Positions 9,574-18,860 of a stretch of DNA of 64,000 nucleotides are shown here, piece after piece. The DNA comes from Candidatus Fredericiella danica (GTDB lineage: Bacteria > Chloroflexota > Anaerolineae > Caldilineales > Caldilineaceae). The notes under the pieces are model-generated. The model saw only the letters and a program-made list of their open reading frames with translations. It made no database searches and was not told where the DNA came from. Location: contig JADJPH010000012.1 of the NCBI GenBank assembly GCA_016713335.1, forward strand, positions 89,571-153,570, read 5' to 3'. A program made the position numbers and the translations under genes. Numbering within the stretch: position 1 is the stretch's first letter; every line of letters starts with the position of its first letter.

Positions 9574-11789
9574 ATGCCCCAACGTCCGTCGCACCACGAT
9601 CCCGCCTATCGGTGGAACCAAAGCCGCATTTCGGTGCGCAGCGAATGGGTGGGCGCCATCATCGCGCTGGCCGGTCTGCTCTTGCTGGCGCTCACCCTGC
9701 TCTATCGCCCGGAAAGCGGCGCTGCCCCACCCTTTCTGACGGTGGTTGCCGGCTGGACGGCGCCATTGCTGGCCCTCAGCCTGGTGATATTAGGTCTGGT
9801 GCTGGCGTTGCGCCAACGCGCCGGCTATTGGAGCGCCGAGGCCCTATTAGGGGCCGAACTGCTACTCGTGGGGCTAGCGGCCACCACCTACGTGCTTGCC
9901 CACCACGCGGCGAATTGGAGCCTGCGGATGGATGGCGCCGATGGGGGACTGATTGGGTGGGCGTTGGGCAACCTGCTCTTGTCGTCGGTGGGGCATATTT
10001 TCGGCGCGATTCTGGCGATTTCTGTCGTTGTTGCCGGTGCGATCTTGTTGGTGCGCTACACGCCCCTGATCTACCCGGCTGCCACTGCCGGGCGCATGGC
10101 GCCTGCCATTCCTGCACTTGGCAAATCTCTGAAGCACTTGCTCCTGCCACCTCCGGACGATGACACGCCCCTGCCACAGACCCCCAACTTTGTGGCGCCG
10201 GCCAATGCCACGCGCGGGCACAGCCACGCCGCCAGCCGGCGTCGTCCCGGTCACACCGACTGCACCAACCGCTGCACCCGTGCCCGCCAGACCCGCGGCA
10301 GTAGCCGGTGCGGCGCCCGCCACGGGGAAAACCGGTAAGAAATCAGCGCCGGCCAAGAGCCAGAGCGCCCCGGTGGCGCCGGCTCCTGCCGGTCCGACAA
10401 CCACGCCACCCACCAGCCTGCTCGTTCCCGACAGCGGCGGTTACAGCAATGCCAATGTCGCGCAACTGGAACAGATCATTCTACGCACACTCGAAGACTT
10501 TAACGTCCCGGCGCGGATTGTCCACGTCGAAAGTGGCCCAACCGTCACCCAGTTTGGCGTGGAGCCGCTCTATGTCGAACGCGCCGGGCAGAAACGCAAA
10601 GTCCGGGTGAATCGCATCGTCAGCCTCTCCAATGATCTGGCGCTGGCGTTGGCCGCACCCGCCGTGCGCATCGAGGCTCCGGTGCCCGGCCGCCCCTATG
10701 TTGGCATCGAAGTACCCAATCCCGATAAATCACTGGTCAGCCTGCGCGGGCTCGTCGAGAGTCCGGAGATGCGCAAAGGGGGCGCACTCGCGCTGCCCCT
10801 GGGCCGCAATACCGCGGGCGCCGCCGTCGTCATGGACCTGACGCGGGCGCCGCACCTGCTCATTGCGGGCGCAACCGGTTCAGGCAAGTCTGTCTGTATC
10901 AACTCGGTCGTCACCGGGCTCCTCATGCAACACGGACCGGAGACGCTGCGGTTTATCATGGTCGACCCGAAGATGGTGGAACTGCCTGGTTACAACGGGA
11001 TCCCGCATCTCTACGGCAAAGTGATCACGGACGTCGAACAGGTCATGGGCGCTCTGACCTGGCTGCTGTTGCAGATGGACGACCGCTATCAGTTGTTCCG
11101 CGATCTGAACGTGCGCAACATCGATGCCTATAACACCATCATGCGCAAGCAAAAATCCGGCCAGCCGCTCCCCTATCTGGTCCTGGTCATCGATGAGTTG
11201 GCCGACCTGATGAGGACCGCGGCCGAAGACATCGAACGCCAGATCTGCCGGTTGGCGCAGATGGCGCGCGCCACCGGCATCCATCTGGTGTTGGCGACCC
11301 AGCGCCCAAGCACAGACGTCATCACCGGTCTGATCAAGGCCAACTTTCCCACGTATCTCGTTTGCAGTGACCAGCCAGATTGACAGCCGCGTGATTCTCG
11401 ACACACCCGGTGCGGAAGCCCTCCTGGGCCGCGGGGACATGCTCCTCATGCGACCCGATATGGGCAAGTTGACACGGTTGCAGGGCTGCTTCGTCTCCGA
11501 TGAAGAAATCAATCGCATCGTCGACTTCTGGAAGCAGCAGGCCGCGGCGCAACCTGCAACCTCCCTCCCACCCTGGAACAGCATGATGGATCGCCTTGGC
11601 GATGATGAAGAACTCATTCAGGATGCAACGGATGTTAAAAGCGTGGGATCGTCGGCCCCGATCTTGGCGCCGGTCGTGGCCGCGCCGTTCGCCTCAAAGC
11701 CGATGACGAAGACGCGCTCTTTGACGACGCCAACGCCTGACCCATTCACAGCAAGCGCTGCGGTCAATTTTTCAGTTTTCGCCGCCTGA
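9574..11789 (+). CDS. ftsK: DNA translocase FtsK/SpoIIIE (frameshifted)
   Basis: ATP-driven DNA pump that clears chromosome ends from the division septum. The N-terminal 170 residues hold about four membrane segments, then a Pro/Ala-rich linker (10160-10400) and the motor domain: SLSNDLALALAAPAVRIEAP, Walker A GATGSGKSVCINS, Walker B LVLVIDELADLM, LVLATQRPS and TSQIDSRVILD. Frame changes occur near 10200-10230 (linker) and at 11343-11350, where TTTCCC should give FPRISFAVTSQ after removal of one T. The C-terminal gamma domain (normally a RRLRIGY-type winged helix) is not readable. DEDALFDDANA, in another frame near 11710, may be its remnant, suggesting one more break. Short spacing links it to the downstream protease. 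Confidence 0.92.
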
Positions 11790-11809
11790 TGCAAGCCCAG
11801 GAGCATGCT

Positions 11810-14302
11810 ATGGTCACCACGCCCGAAGTTTCCTACGCCGTGCCCGGTGCAGCGCCAGCACCGATGCGCACCTCTTGCCTCGGTCGCATCGCCCAGATCC
11901 TGGTCTTCCTCTGGATCATTTTTGTCTCGTTTTCCAATCAACTATCAAGTTGGCTGGCTGCCGCCATGGGCAGTGACAGCAACCCGGTCGAGTCAACGTT
12001 CTGGCAGGTCGCAGCGTTGGGTATCCGCCTGCTGATCCTGGCTTGGGCATGGCGCGGCCAACGCGAACAAGCGATGTACCGGACCTGGTTTGCAGCCACG
12101 ATGGTGCTGCTCTTGCTAGCGCCCACGCCTTGGATTGCACCTGCACCGGCAAAGTCGACGTCAGTTGCCCCGTTGGCCATTTTGCTGGTCTGCCTGGTGT
12201 TGCTTCGTTTTGCCAAGCTCACCGTGGCGCGTAGCGAATCGATCAATCGAAACCAACTGCTGCTCGCCATCGCAGGGGCCATGCTCTTCGCCTACCCGTG
12301 GCTGATGAGCGGCGCCCTCGGTTCTGTGATGGACATTCTCCTGGCCATTGCCCTTGGGCTGGCCGCCGGTGTCGTCCATCGCCCAGATCCTCGATTTCGC
12401 CTGGTTCCCAACCTCCGCGCGAGACCCGCGACGCGGCGCCGATCTCTTTAGCGGTGGGCTCGTAGCCGGAGCAACTGCGCTCATCGTCGCCAGCGGCATG
12501 AGCCAGAATGGGGTGCAGGTGCTGCTGATGGTGGCGCTGCCGGCCTTGGGTTGGCTTACCGTAGCACTTGCCTATGCGAACCAGAAAGATCAGGCGGATA
12601 CATACGACTGGCGCCCGCCGGCCTTGCTCATTGGCCTGGGGGCGGCCGCAGTGTTGGCCTTCACCGATGTTGACACCTTTGCCATCGAATCCATGGATTC
12701 GGCCATATCCGCCGGCTTCTCCGCCGCCATGGTCTCGGTGGTGATCGGTTGGGTGCTTGGTGCGATCGCGCTGGTGGGGCGACGCCAATGGGGTGGCGTG
12801 GGCAGACCGGCTGTGGCAGCGGCGCTTGCCGCACTGCTGGCGGTCGGTGGGCTCGCGCTCTACTTCACTTCGGGACAACCAGGACTTCATGGCAATCGCA
12901 TCTTGGTGATCCTCAAAGATCAAGCAGACGTCTCACAAGCCGCTCAGATCACTGACTATGACGAGCGACGGTCGACCGTGTATCAGCGCCTGGTAGATCA
13001 TGCGGATGCGACTCAGGCTGGCATCCGGAGCCTCTTGGACACGCTGCACGTCGCCTATACGCCGTACTATCTCGTGAACGCAATTGAGGTCGACGGCGGC
13101 ATCCTGGCACAGTTGTTGCTGCAGTTCCGCCCGGAAGTCGACCGGGTCCTGCCCAGCCCGCGCATGCGCCCCTCAGCCGGCGAATTGGCTCTTCCCCAGG
13201 ACGAAATGCAATCGCCGCCCGCGCAACCGTGGAACCTGACCGCGATTGGCGCCGACCGCGTTTGGCAGGAGTTCGACGTCAGGGGCGAAGGGATCGTCGT
13301 CGGTGAATCGGACTCAGGCGTTCAACTCGACCATCCGGAATTGTCGCGCAGTACCGGGGACTTCAGGCGAACGGAACATTCTCCCACGACTACAACTGGT
13401 TGGATCCCTGGTCGAATTCCACCAGCCCGGTGGACTTTGGCGGTCACGGGACCCATACGTTGGGCACGGTCCTTGGGGCGAATGTGGGTGTGGCGCCGGG
13501 GGTGCAGTGGATCGGCTGCACCAATCTCCAGCGCAATCTCGGCAATCCCGCATTTTACCTCGACTGTCTACAATTCATGCTGGCGCCCTACCCGCAGCAG
13601 GGTGACCCATTCCGCGACGGCGACCCGCTCCGTTCGGCCAATGTCCTCAACAATTCGTGGGGCTGTCCGGAAAAGAATGAGGGGTGCGATCCGCAGTCGC
13701 TGCAGCCCGCCGTTGAAGCCCTGCGTGCAGCCGGCATCTTCGTGGTAGCGTCGGCAGGCAATGAAGGGCCGCTTTGCAGCAGCCTCGATTCCCCCATTGC
13801 GATCTACGATGCGGCCTTCACGGTCGGGGCTTCAGACATTAATCGAAACCTCGCGCCGTTCAGTAGCGCTGGACCGGTCACGGCGGACGGCAGCGGGCGG
13901 ATCAAACCGGACATCCTGGCGCCGGGTGTGCAGGTGCCGTCGGCATACCCCACGAATGCTTACACGGAATTGGACGGGACCTCGATGGCCGGCCCCCACG
14001 TGGCGGGCGTCGTCGCCCTGCTTTGGTCGGCAAATCCGGATTTGATCGGCGATATCGACCGCACCGAAGCCCTGATGATCGACACGGCCACGCCATTCAC
14101 CGGCACCCTGGGCGGTTTGGGGCCAATGATGCAGGAAACGGGCGAGGTCGACCCAGACCCTGTCACAGCATTACTCCTGGGATCAATGTTCTCCCGAGAT
14201 GCGTGTGTCTTCAAGACCGACCTGGCGCAGACGCCAAACGTCGCCGCCGGCTACGGCATCGTCAATGCGTATGCGGCGGTGAAGCAAGCACTGGACCGCT
14301 AG
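11810..14302 (+). CDS. Polytopic membrane protein with C-terminal subtilisin-like S8 domain (frameshifted)
   Basis: The first roughly 350 residues hold about ten hydrophobic segments (for example LVFLWIIFVSFSNQL, VAPLAILLVCLVLLRFA, VLLMVALPALGWLTVAL, AAALAALLAVGGLALYF). Next comes an I9-like propeptide (ILVILKDQADVSQAAQI) and an S8 protease domain from about 13230. Triad: Asp in VGESDSGVQLDHPEL, His in GGHGTHTLGT, Ser in GTSMAGPHVAG, with SAGNEGP and NNSWGC also conserved. Frame changes are near 12372 and 13350 (CGC CAG TAC has lost a base). ATG 11810 is chosen because AGGAG lies 7 nt upstream. The fusion puts a protease on the outer face of a multi-pass anchor. Its stop shares the palindrome CTAG with the stop of the convergent gene. 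Confidence 0.85.
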
Positions 14303-16023
14303 CGTTCAACGGCCCCAATGTCGCACCGGGGTCCCTGTGGGCGCTGCACCCACCGCTGGTCGTACAGCAGCGGCTGATCGTCCACGGTCTGGCAAATGGC
14401 AGCGTTTAGCACGGGGCTGTTAGAGGCAGGAAGATGGGTCAGCGTGCCGCCGCCATTGTCGGCGAGGGGTCCCAGTTTCGCCCCGCGACCGGTGATATTC
14501 CCAGTTGTTGAACCGGTGATGGTGCACCCGACGACCGTGCCAATCAAGTTATAGCCGCGACTATCCAGGGTGCCAGAGCAATCGCGATCCGTGGTTGCGA
14601 CATTGGCCGCCAAGATCAACCCACGCACTACGGGAGCGCTTTCCGCCGCAATGCCACCACCTTTCCCGTCTTCGGCGGGATCACCATACCTGGTGGCTCC
14701 GGCCTTACCGGCGTGATTCTCCGTCACCGTGGTGGCAGAGATGCGCAAGGTTCCGCCATTTGCAATGCCGCCACCACTGCCGCCATTGCCGGCATAAGAG
14801 ATGCCCTCTGCGCCGTTGCTAGCCGAAGCGGCGCCACCGGCACCGTTACCGGCTGCGTTATTAGTGATGGTTGAGTTGACGATCTCCATTTGGCCGTAAT
14901 TTGAAATTGCCCCACCTGAGCCCCCGTCACCTGACCACGTGGAGAGCCCGCCTTCGCCCGCATGGTTATAGGCAAACGTACTGGCAAAGATAGCAGCAGT
15001 GCCAGTGGCTTCATTATTGAGCGCACCACCAGCGCCGCCGTTGGCGCCAGATGCATGGGAACCATACCCATCGGTGCCACCGGCGCCAGCCGTGTTGTCA
15101 AAAAAACTCACCGACGAGGCAGCGAAGATCCCTCCGTTGGCAACTGCACCACCGTTACCACCGAAGTAACCATAACGGTATGGGACGTTCAATAACGACC
15201 CACCCTCCATGGCGCGATTGTGACTGAAGATGCTTGCCGTGGCACTCACAGTTCCTCCGGCATTGTAGATTGCACCACCGGCGCCACCGATCCCCGCGCC
15301 CCCGGGACCACTTGCGTTGCCTTCGAACAACACTTTGGTTAGCTCCAGGCTCCGGGTAGTGAAGACACCGCCACCGCGCCCACCAGGACCATCACCTGGG
15401 CTGCAGTCGGGATCGATCACGGTGCTTTTGCCGGCGCCGGCGCCCGCCCGGCTATTGCGCACCGCCACATCTTGCAGCGCCAGCACGCCCTGATTGTAGA
15501 TCGCGCCGCCGTCGCCGCCGGCCATGTTGCAACGCCCGTCCTCAATCTCCGTGGGTTCGGGCGCATCCGGCGCACGCCCGTTGCGCAGCGTGGCGATGCC
15601 ACCAGTCCCCACCGCCAAATAACACGTAGAAGATTGCGATCTGGATTCGACATCGATGATGGTCTCTTCGCGGCCTGCGCCCTGTATCGTCATCTGGGTC
15701 AGGAGCACGAGTGAAGACTCTTGGCCGAAGTTGACAGCGTCGGGATCTTTGAGCGTCAAAATGTAGACCCCTGGCGGCACATAGATCTCGGGATTGCCCA
15801 GCCCCGAACCGCACGCATCGACAAAAGTCTGATAATTGACAGCCTTGATGGCCTCCCCGCAGCGAGCAATCGCCGTCGTCGTTGTCCTCGTCGACGGTGG
15901 TGGTCACGACGATCGGTCCCCGTTTTGCAAGTTGGGGTAGGTTGATGACGTCATCCTGGCTGGGAAAAGGCGGGGAGAGCCGCCGAGCGCCGCGGCGAAG
16001 AGTAAGGTGCGAAGGGTGCGCAT
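14299..16023 (-). CDS. Secreted CSLREA-domain parallel beta-helix protein (frameshifted)
   Basis: Predicted surface or secreted protein. It starts MRTLRTLLFAAALGG, a signal-peptide-like N-terminus, then after a frame change VVTTTVDEDNDDGDCSLR and REAIKAVNYQTF, the CSLREA domain that often opens right-handed beta-helix proteins. The rest is Gly/Ala/Asn-rich with repeated turns (GGAIYNQG, GGAIYNAGG, GGAVANGG, GGALNNEATG, GGAISNYG, GGGIANGG), followed by choice-of-anchor-like ADNGGGTLTHLP and CDIGAVER at the end. Frame changes lie at 15955-15990 and near 15857. No catalytic residues are recognised; adhesion or polysaccharide binding is plausible. Convergent with the membrane subtilase; the two stop codons overlap. 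Confidence 0.8.
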
Positions 16024-16146
16024 GAGTCAGCCTCCTTGGTTTGGCGACTTGTCCTTACCTGATCATATCACGTTTTCGTCGAGATTACACCGGCCGGTGT
16101 GGGAAAATATCGTCACTACAGTGTCCGGGGGTTCTTCAATCCCGCC

Positions 16147-16319
16147 GTGCGGTTGAAAACCTCAAGGCATCAAGCTAAGGACCAAATCCTCCCGCCAAGG
16201 CGAAGACGGGGGAAACGATCAACGCGGAGACGCGTCTCCGCGTTGATCGTTTTTCCCTCCGTCCTCGTCCCTGCGGGAGATTTGGTCCTTAGCTTGATGC
16301 GTAAGGTTGAAAACCGCAC
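16147..16319. repeat. Large inverted repeat with a 40-bp perfect palindrome at its centre
   Basis: Outer arms of about 85 bp pair across the element: TGCGGTT...GCATCAAGCTAAGGACCAAATC on the left and its complement on the right ending at 16319. The centre (16213-16252) is a 40-bp palindrome without mismatch or loop (half site AAACGATCAACGCGGAGACG). It abuts the stop of the UroD-like gene and lies about 124 bp upstream of the beta-helix gene start, so it could act as a bidirectional terminator. Parts recur at 31640-31720. No transposase or open reading frame is inside. Confidence 0.8.
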
Positions 16320-17396
16320 CTACGATTCCACCTGCGCAAGGTGACGCAAAAAGTCCTCGGCCTCCGCACGCGACAGAAACGGCGGCTCAATCGCCAAGAC
16401 GAAGCCGCGCCCACCCAGGACGCGCACAATCGTCTCCGCCCATTCCGGCGTCACATAGACCTGGCACAATTTCCCGGCGTCGCGGATGCGCTTCAGCAGC
16501 GGCAGCCAATTCTCCGTGGCGGGCGTACCCGCGCCCGGCTGCCACTGAATCCCACGCAGTGGCTTGATCCCGAGCAAGTAATCCAGATGGCGCAATTGCC
16601 CCTTCCCATCCATGTGATAGAAGGGATAATCGATCGCGGCGCAACAGCGCTCCAGATCCGGGAGCACAAAGCGTTCAAACATGGCCGGCGAAATCATATA
16701 GGAGAAATCGCTCTGCAGCATATAGAAACGCTGCGGGCTCCAGAGCGGCGCCCAGTTCGTGGAGCCGCGGCCGCATGCACTGACCACCGGATCAAGGGCG
16801 TCGTAGCAGTCCAACCAAATAGCGGTGATGTCATTTGCCAATCGTGCGACATGTTCGGGTTCATCGACGCAATCGAGCAACAACTGCTGCGTCGTGACCA
16901 GGCTGGCCAGGATGTCGAGATTGCCTCCCAGGTCGGTGTAGCCTACGCAAACCTGCCCCGCCCAACGCTGCGCCGCACGTGCTGAGAATTCCTGCGCCAG
17001 CCGCCACCAACGATTCCCCGGCGCAATTGCGACCTCAAGGTCTGAGATCGGTGTGTCCGGCCCCGATGAGAACCAGACGGTGTCCGCAACGCCATGCACT
17101 TCGGCCCCCAGAAACCCGGCCACAATGCCCGGCCCCAGGTTCGGCGCCCATTTGGGAAAGGTGTCGCCACACCATTCGAGATGTTCGAGTTTTTCCTGCT
17201 CGCGATCCAAAATCTCGTCGACCGAATGGGTGGCCAGATGCACCGGAATGAAGCGCGTCCATGCGTCAAACAATTCCGGCCCACCAGGCTTAAAGACCTG
17301 CATCATCACGATGGGACGCGCCAGTTCGCCTGCCCAGAACGCACCCCAGTCCCGTTCAATCCGCGCCCAATCTTCCTCGTGAAAATCAAGTTTCAT
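16320..17396 (-). CDS. Uroporphyrinogen decarboxylase-like TIM-barrel protein
   Basis: A 358-residue cytosolic protein resembling the URO-D/methyltransferase superfamily. The C-terminal half has the superfamily pattern: SDFSYMISPAMFERFVLPDL, FYHMDGKGQLRHLDYLL (HxxG-like motif), GIKPLRGIQWQPGAGTP, and a closing helix after FVLAIEPPFLSRAEAEDFL. The usual substrate-binding arginines near the N-terminus of HemE are not obvious, so it is probably not the haem enzyme but one of the corrinoid or unknown relatives. Start ATG 17396 (MKLDFHEEDW) is preferred because residues upstream look non-coding. It ends one base from the large palindrome. A 16-bp palindrome lies about 95 bp upstream. No corrinoid protein gene is adjacent. 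Confidence 0.7.
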   Translation of the reverse strand: MKLDFHEEDWARIERDWGAFWAGELARPIVMMQVFKPGGPELFDAWTRFIPVHLATHSVDEILDREQEKLEHLEWCGDTFPKWAPNLGPGIVAGFLGAEVHGVADTVWFSSGPDTPISDLEVAIAPGNRWWRLAQEFSARAAQRWAGQVCVGYTDLGGNLDILASLVTTQQLLLDCVDEPEHVARLANDITAIWLDCYDALDPVVSACGRGSTNWAPLWSPQRFYMLQSDFSYMISPAMFERFVLPDLERCCAAIDYPFYHMDGKGQLRHLDYLLGIKPLRGIQWQPGAGTPATENWLPLLKRIRDAGKLCQVYVTPEWAETIVRVLGGRGFVLAIEPPFLSRAEAEDFLRHLAQVES

Positions 17397-17491
17397 CAGC
17401 TCGATCCGCCGTGTCAATATGGAGGGCGAAGTCACCCTTGAGGCATTGTAGAATCTGCTCGTCCGGTACGTCAGGTTTTTCAAGCATAGTG

Positions 17492-17507
17492 ATGTGCTAT
17501 AGCACAT
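17492..17507. promoter_or_regulatory. 16-bp perfect palindrome, putative operator
   Basis: ATGTGCTA-TAGCACAT is a perfect palindrome in the 322-bp region between the divergent UroD-like gene (start 17396) and the small gene at 17719. Its size and place suit a dimeric repressor site. Nothing else recognisable lies in 17397-17718 apart from a short ATGCAT...ATGCAT inverted repeat near 17655. Confidence 0.35.
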
Positions 17508-17718
17508 TGCCGCCGCCAGCGCCAACTACAGCGGCCAATGTCTCGAACAGTACGGCAGTAAGCACTTCGTGGGGGAAACGAGGCGACCACGTGTCAAAAT
17601 CTATGACCAATGCTATGATTTGAACTAGCGTGCCGGCGTGACCGTTATCTTCCATGCATCAAGAATGCATGCAATGCCAAATGAAGGCAACCGAGTCTGA
17701 GAGATCGAGGTGAAACCA

Positions 17719-18093
17719 ATGACCATCATGACCGTTCCAACCAAAACGAAGCGTGGGGCAAGCTTGCGCAGCGCCTCTACGGAGCGGATGCAGGTCAAGG
17801 TGCATATCGATACCGAGGTGTTGGCTCCAGAGATCGCCCGACGGCGCGCCAACGTCTGGCTACTGGAAACCGTCGGCAATCTGCTCGGTGCGCAAAACGC
17901 CGAGTTGATACTAGACGAACCATTGCGCTGGCGCTTCGATGCAATTCTGGGCATGCCGGACTTGGATCACCCAGGTACGGGCGACCTGTTTCGAGTCGGT
18001 ATGATCGAAATTGACGCTATGACTGGCGAAGTTCTAAATCCAGAGCAACTTGCCGAGGAGTTACACATCAGTGCCGCATCTGCTGTCCGTTGA
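17719..18093 (+). CDS. Small conserved-looking hypothetical protein paired with C39-like peptidase
   Basis: A 124-residue soluble protein with no recognised domain. ATG 17719 is chosen because GAGGTGA lies 5-6 nt upstream; GTG 17710 is an alternative. It is basic at the N-terminus (PTKTKRGASLRSASTERMQVKVH). The middle reads ARRRANVWLLETVGNLLGAQNAEL, then LRWRFDAILGMP and a final VGMIEIDAMTGEVLNPEQL. The 3' end overlaps the start of the peptidase gene by 23-44 bp in another frame, which suggests translational coupling and a joint function as substrate, inhibitor or chaperone. That link is inference. No signal peptide or membrane segment. Confidence 0.6.
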   Translation: MTIMTVPTKTKRGASLRSASTERMQVKVHIDTEVLAPEIARRRANVWLLETVGNLLGAQNAELILDEPLRWRFDAILGMPDLDHPGTGDLFRVGMIEIDAMTGEVLNPEQLAEELHISAASAVR

Positions 18094-18522
18094 GCATCAT
18101 CGTCAGACCGAGCGAGCGGGCTGTCTTGCGGCATGTGCACAGATGGCGCTACAACATATCGGCATTAGCCAATCTCAAACTCAGTTGAATCGTTGGTTTG
18201 ACTTAATGCCTGAGGGCGACCAGCATCACGTCCAACGGCTAGCGCTTTGGGCGTCGACGTAATCTATGCTACTGGCGACGAATCAACATTAGGGGCAATT
18301 GATCGCGGCAATCCTCCCATAATCTTCGTCGATACCGGCGAACTGCCCTATTGGAACCTTCAACTCAGGCACGCCATACTGATGGTTGGCTATGACGAAG
18401 TAGATGTCTTTCTGAACGACCCCGCCTGGGACACTGCTCCAATGACGACGAGCTGGGACGACCTGATGCTTGCTTGGAGTGAATTCGACTATAGGTACGC
18501 CTTGATCCTCGCTAAAGGTTAG
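18050..18522 (+). CDS. C39-like papain-fold cysteine peptidase (frameshifted)
   Basis: About 155 residues. The catalytic cysteine would be in ERAGCLAACAQMALQHIG, the histidine in LQLRHAILMVGYDEVD, and the acid in FLNDPAWDTAP, the order and spacing of C39-like and BtrH-type papain folds. A frame change near 18240 separates the two halves (QRLALW / GVDVIYATGD). ATG 18050 overlaps the small upstream gene by 44 bp; GTG 18071 is an alternative. Unlike C39 domains of bacteriocin exporters there is no membrane or ABC region, so this is a stand-alone enzyme. Its likely substrate is unknown; the coupled small protein is the first candidate. Confidence 0.65.
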
Positions 18523-18860
18523 CATTGTGCTGTCTCGATGGTGACGCTGCTCCTGTCGCGTGCGATGCACTGGCGACGGGTTGGGGGTCGGTCAGGGGCG
18601 CAGCCGCGTCGCTTGGTCGCCCGCTGCTCGGTCGCTCCGTGGCCCGCATGGCCATGGCTAAGTCCCCTTGTCCGTGGTCTGTCCCATTTCCGCGCACCCC
18701 ACGCCAATCTGCTATATGAGGGTGCTACTTAATCAGGCCATCGCCAAGCACCGCCAAGCGTGTCCGTGATATAGAGATTTTTCCCACCGTACTGGGTCAT
18801 TTACAATCATCACTGCCCATTCGATGGTTACGAATGGGCAATGATGATTGCTTATGTACC
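18523..18860. other. Gene-poor stretch between C39-like gene and ABC genes
   Basis: Short open frames here have no homologue I can recognise and no ribosome-binding site. The only structure seen is the strong hairpin at 18804-18850, annotated separately. Confidence 0.5.
18804..18850 (-). terminator. Hairpin downstream of the ABC exporter operon
   Basis: Stem of 20 bp with one mismatch (CAATCATCACTGCCCATTCG and its complement) and a 7-nt loop ATGGTTA. It lies 11 bp after the stop of the ABC operon on the minus strand. There is only a weak U tract, so it may protect the mRNA end rather than terminate strictly. Confidence 0.6.

Noticed and set aside
11340..11360. Programmed ribosomal frameshift in ftsK
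   Set aside because: The slip run TTTCCC is explained by one extra T, there is no following pseudoknot, and similar breaks hit dozens of unrelated genes here.
15721..16023. Separate small plus-strand gene opposite the beta-helix gene start
   Set aside because: The minus strand carries a coherent signal peptide and CSLREA domain here once two frame breaks are allowed.
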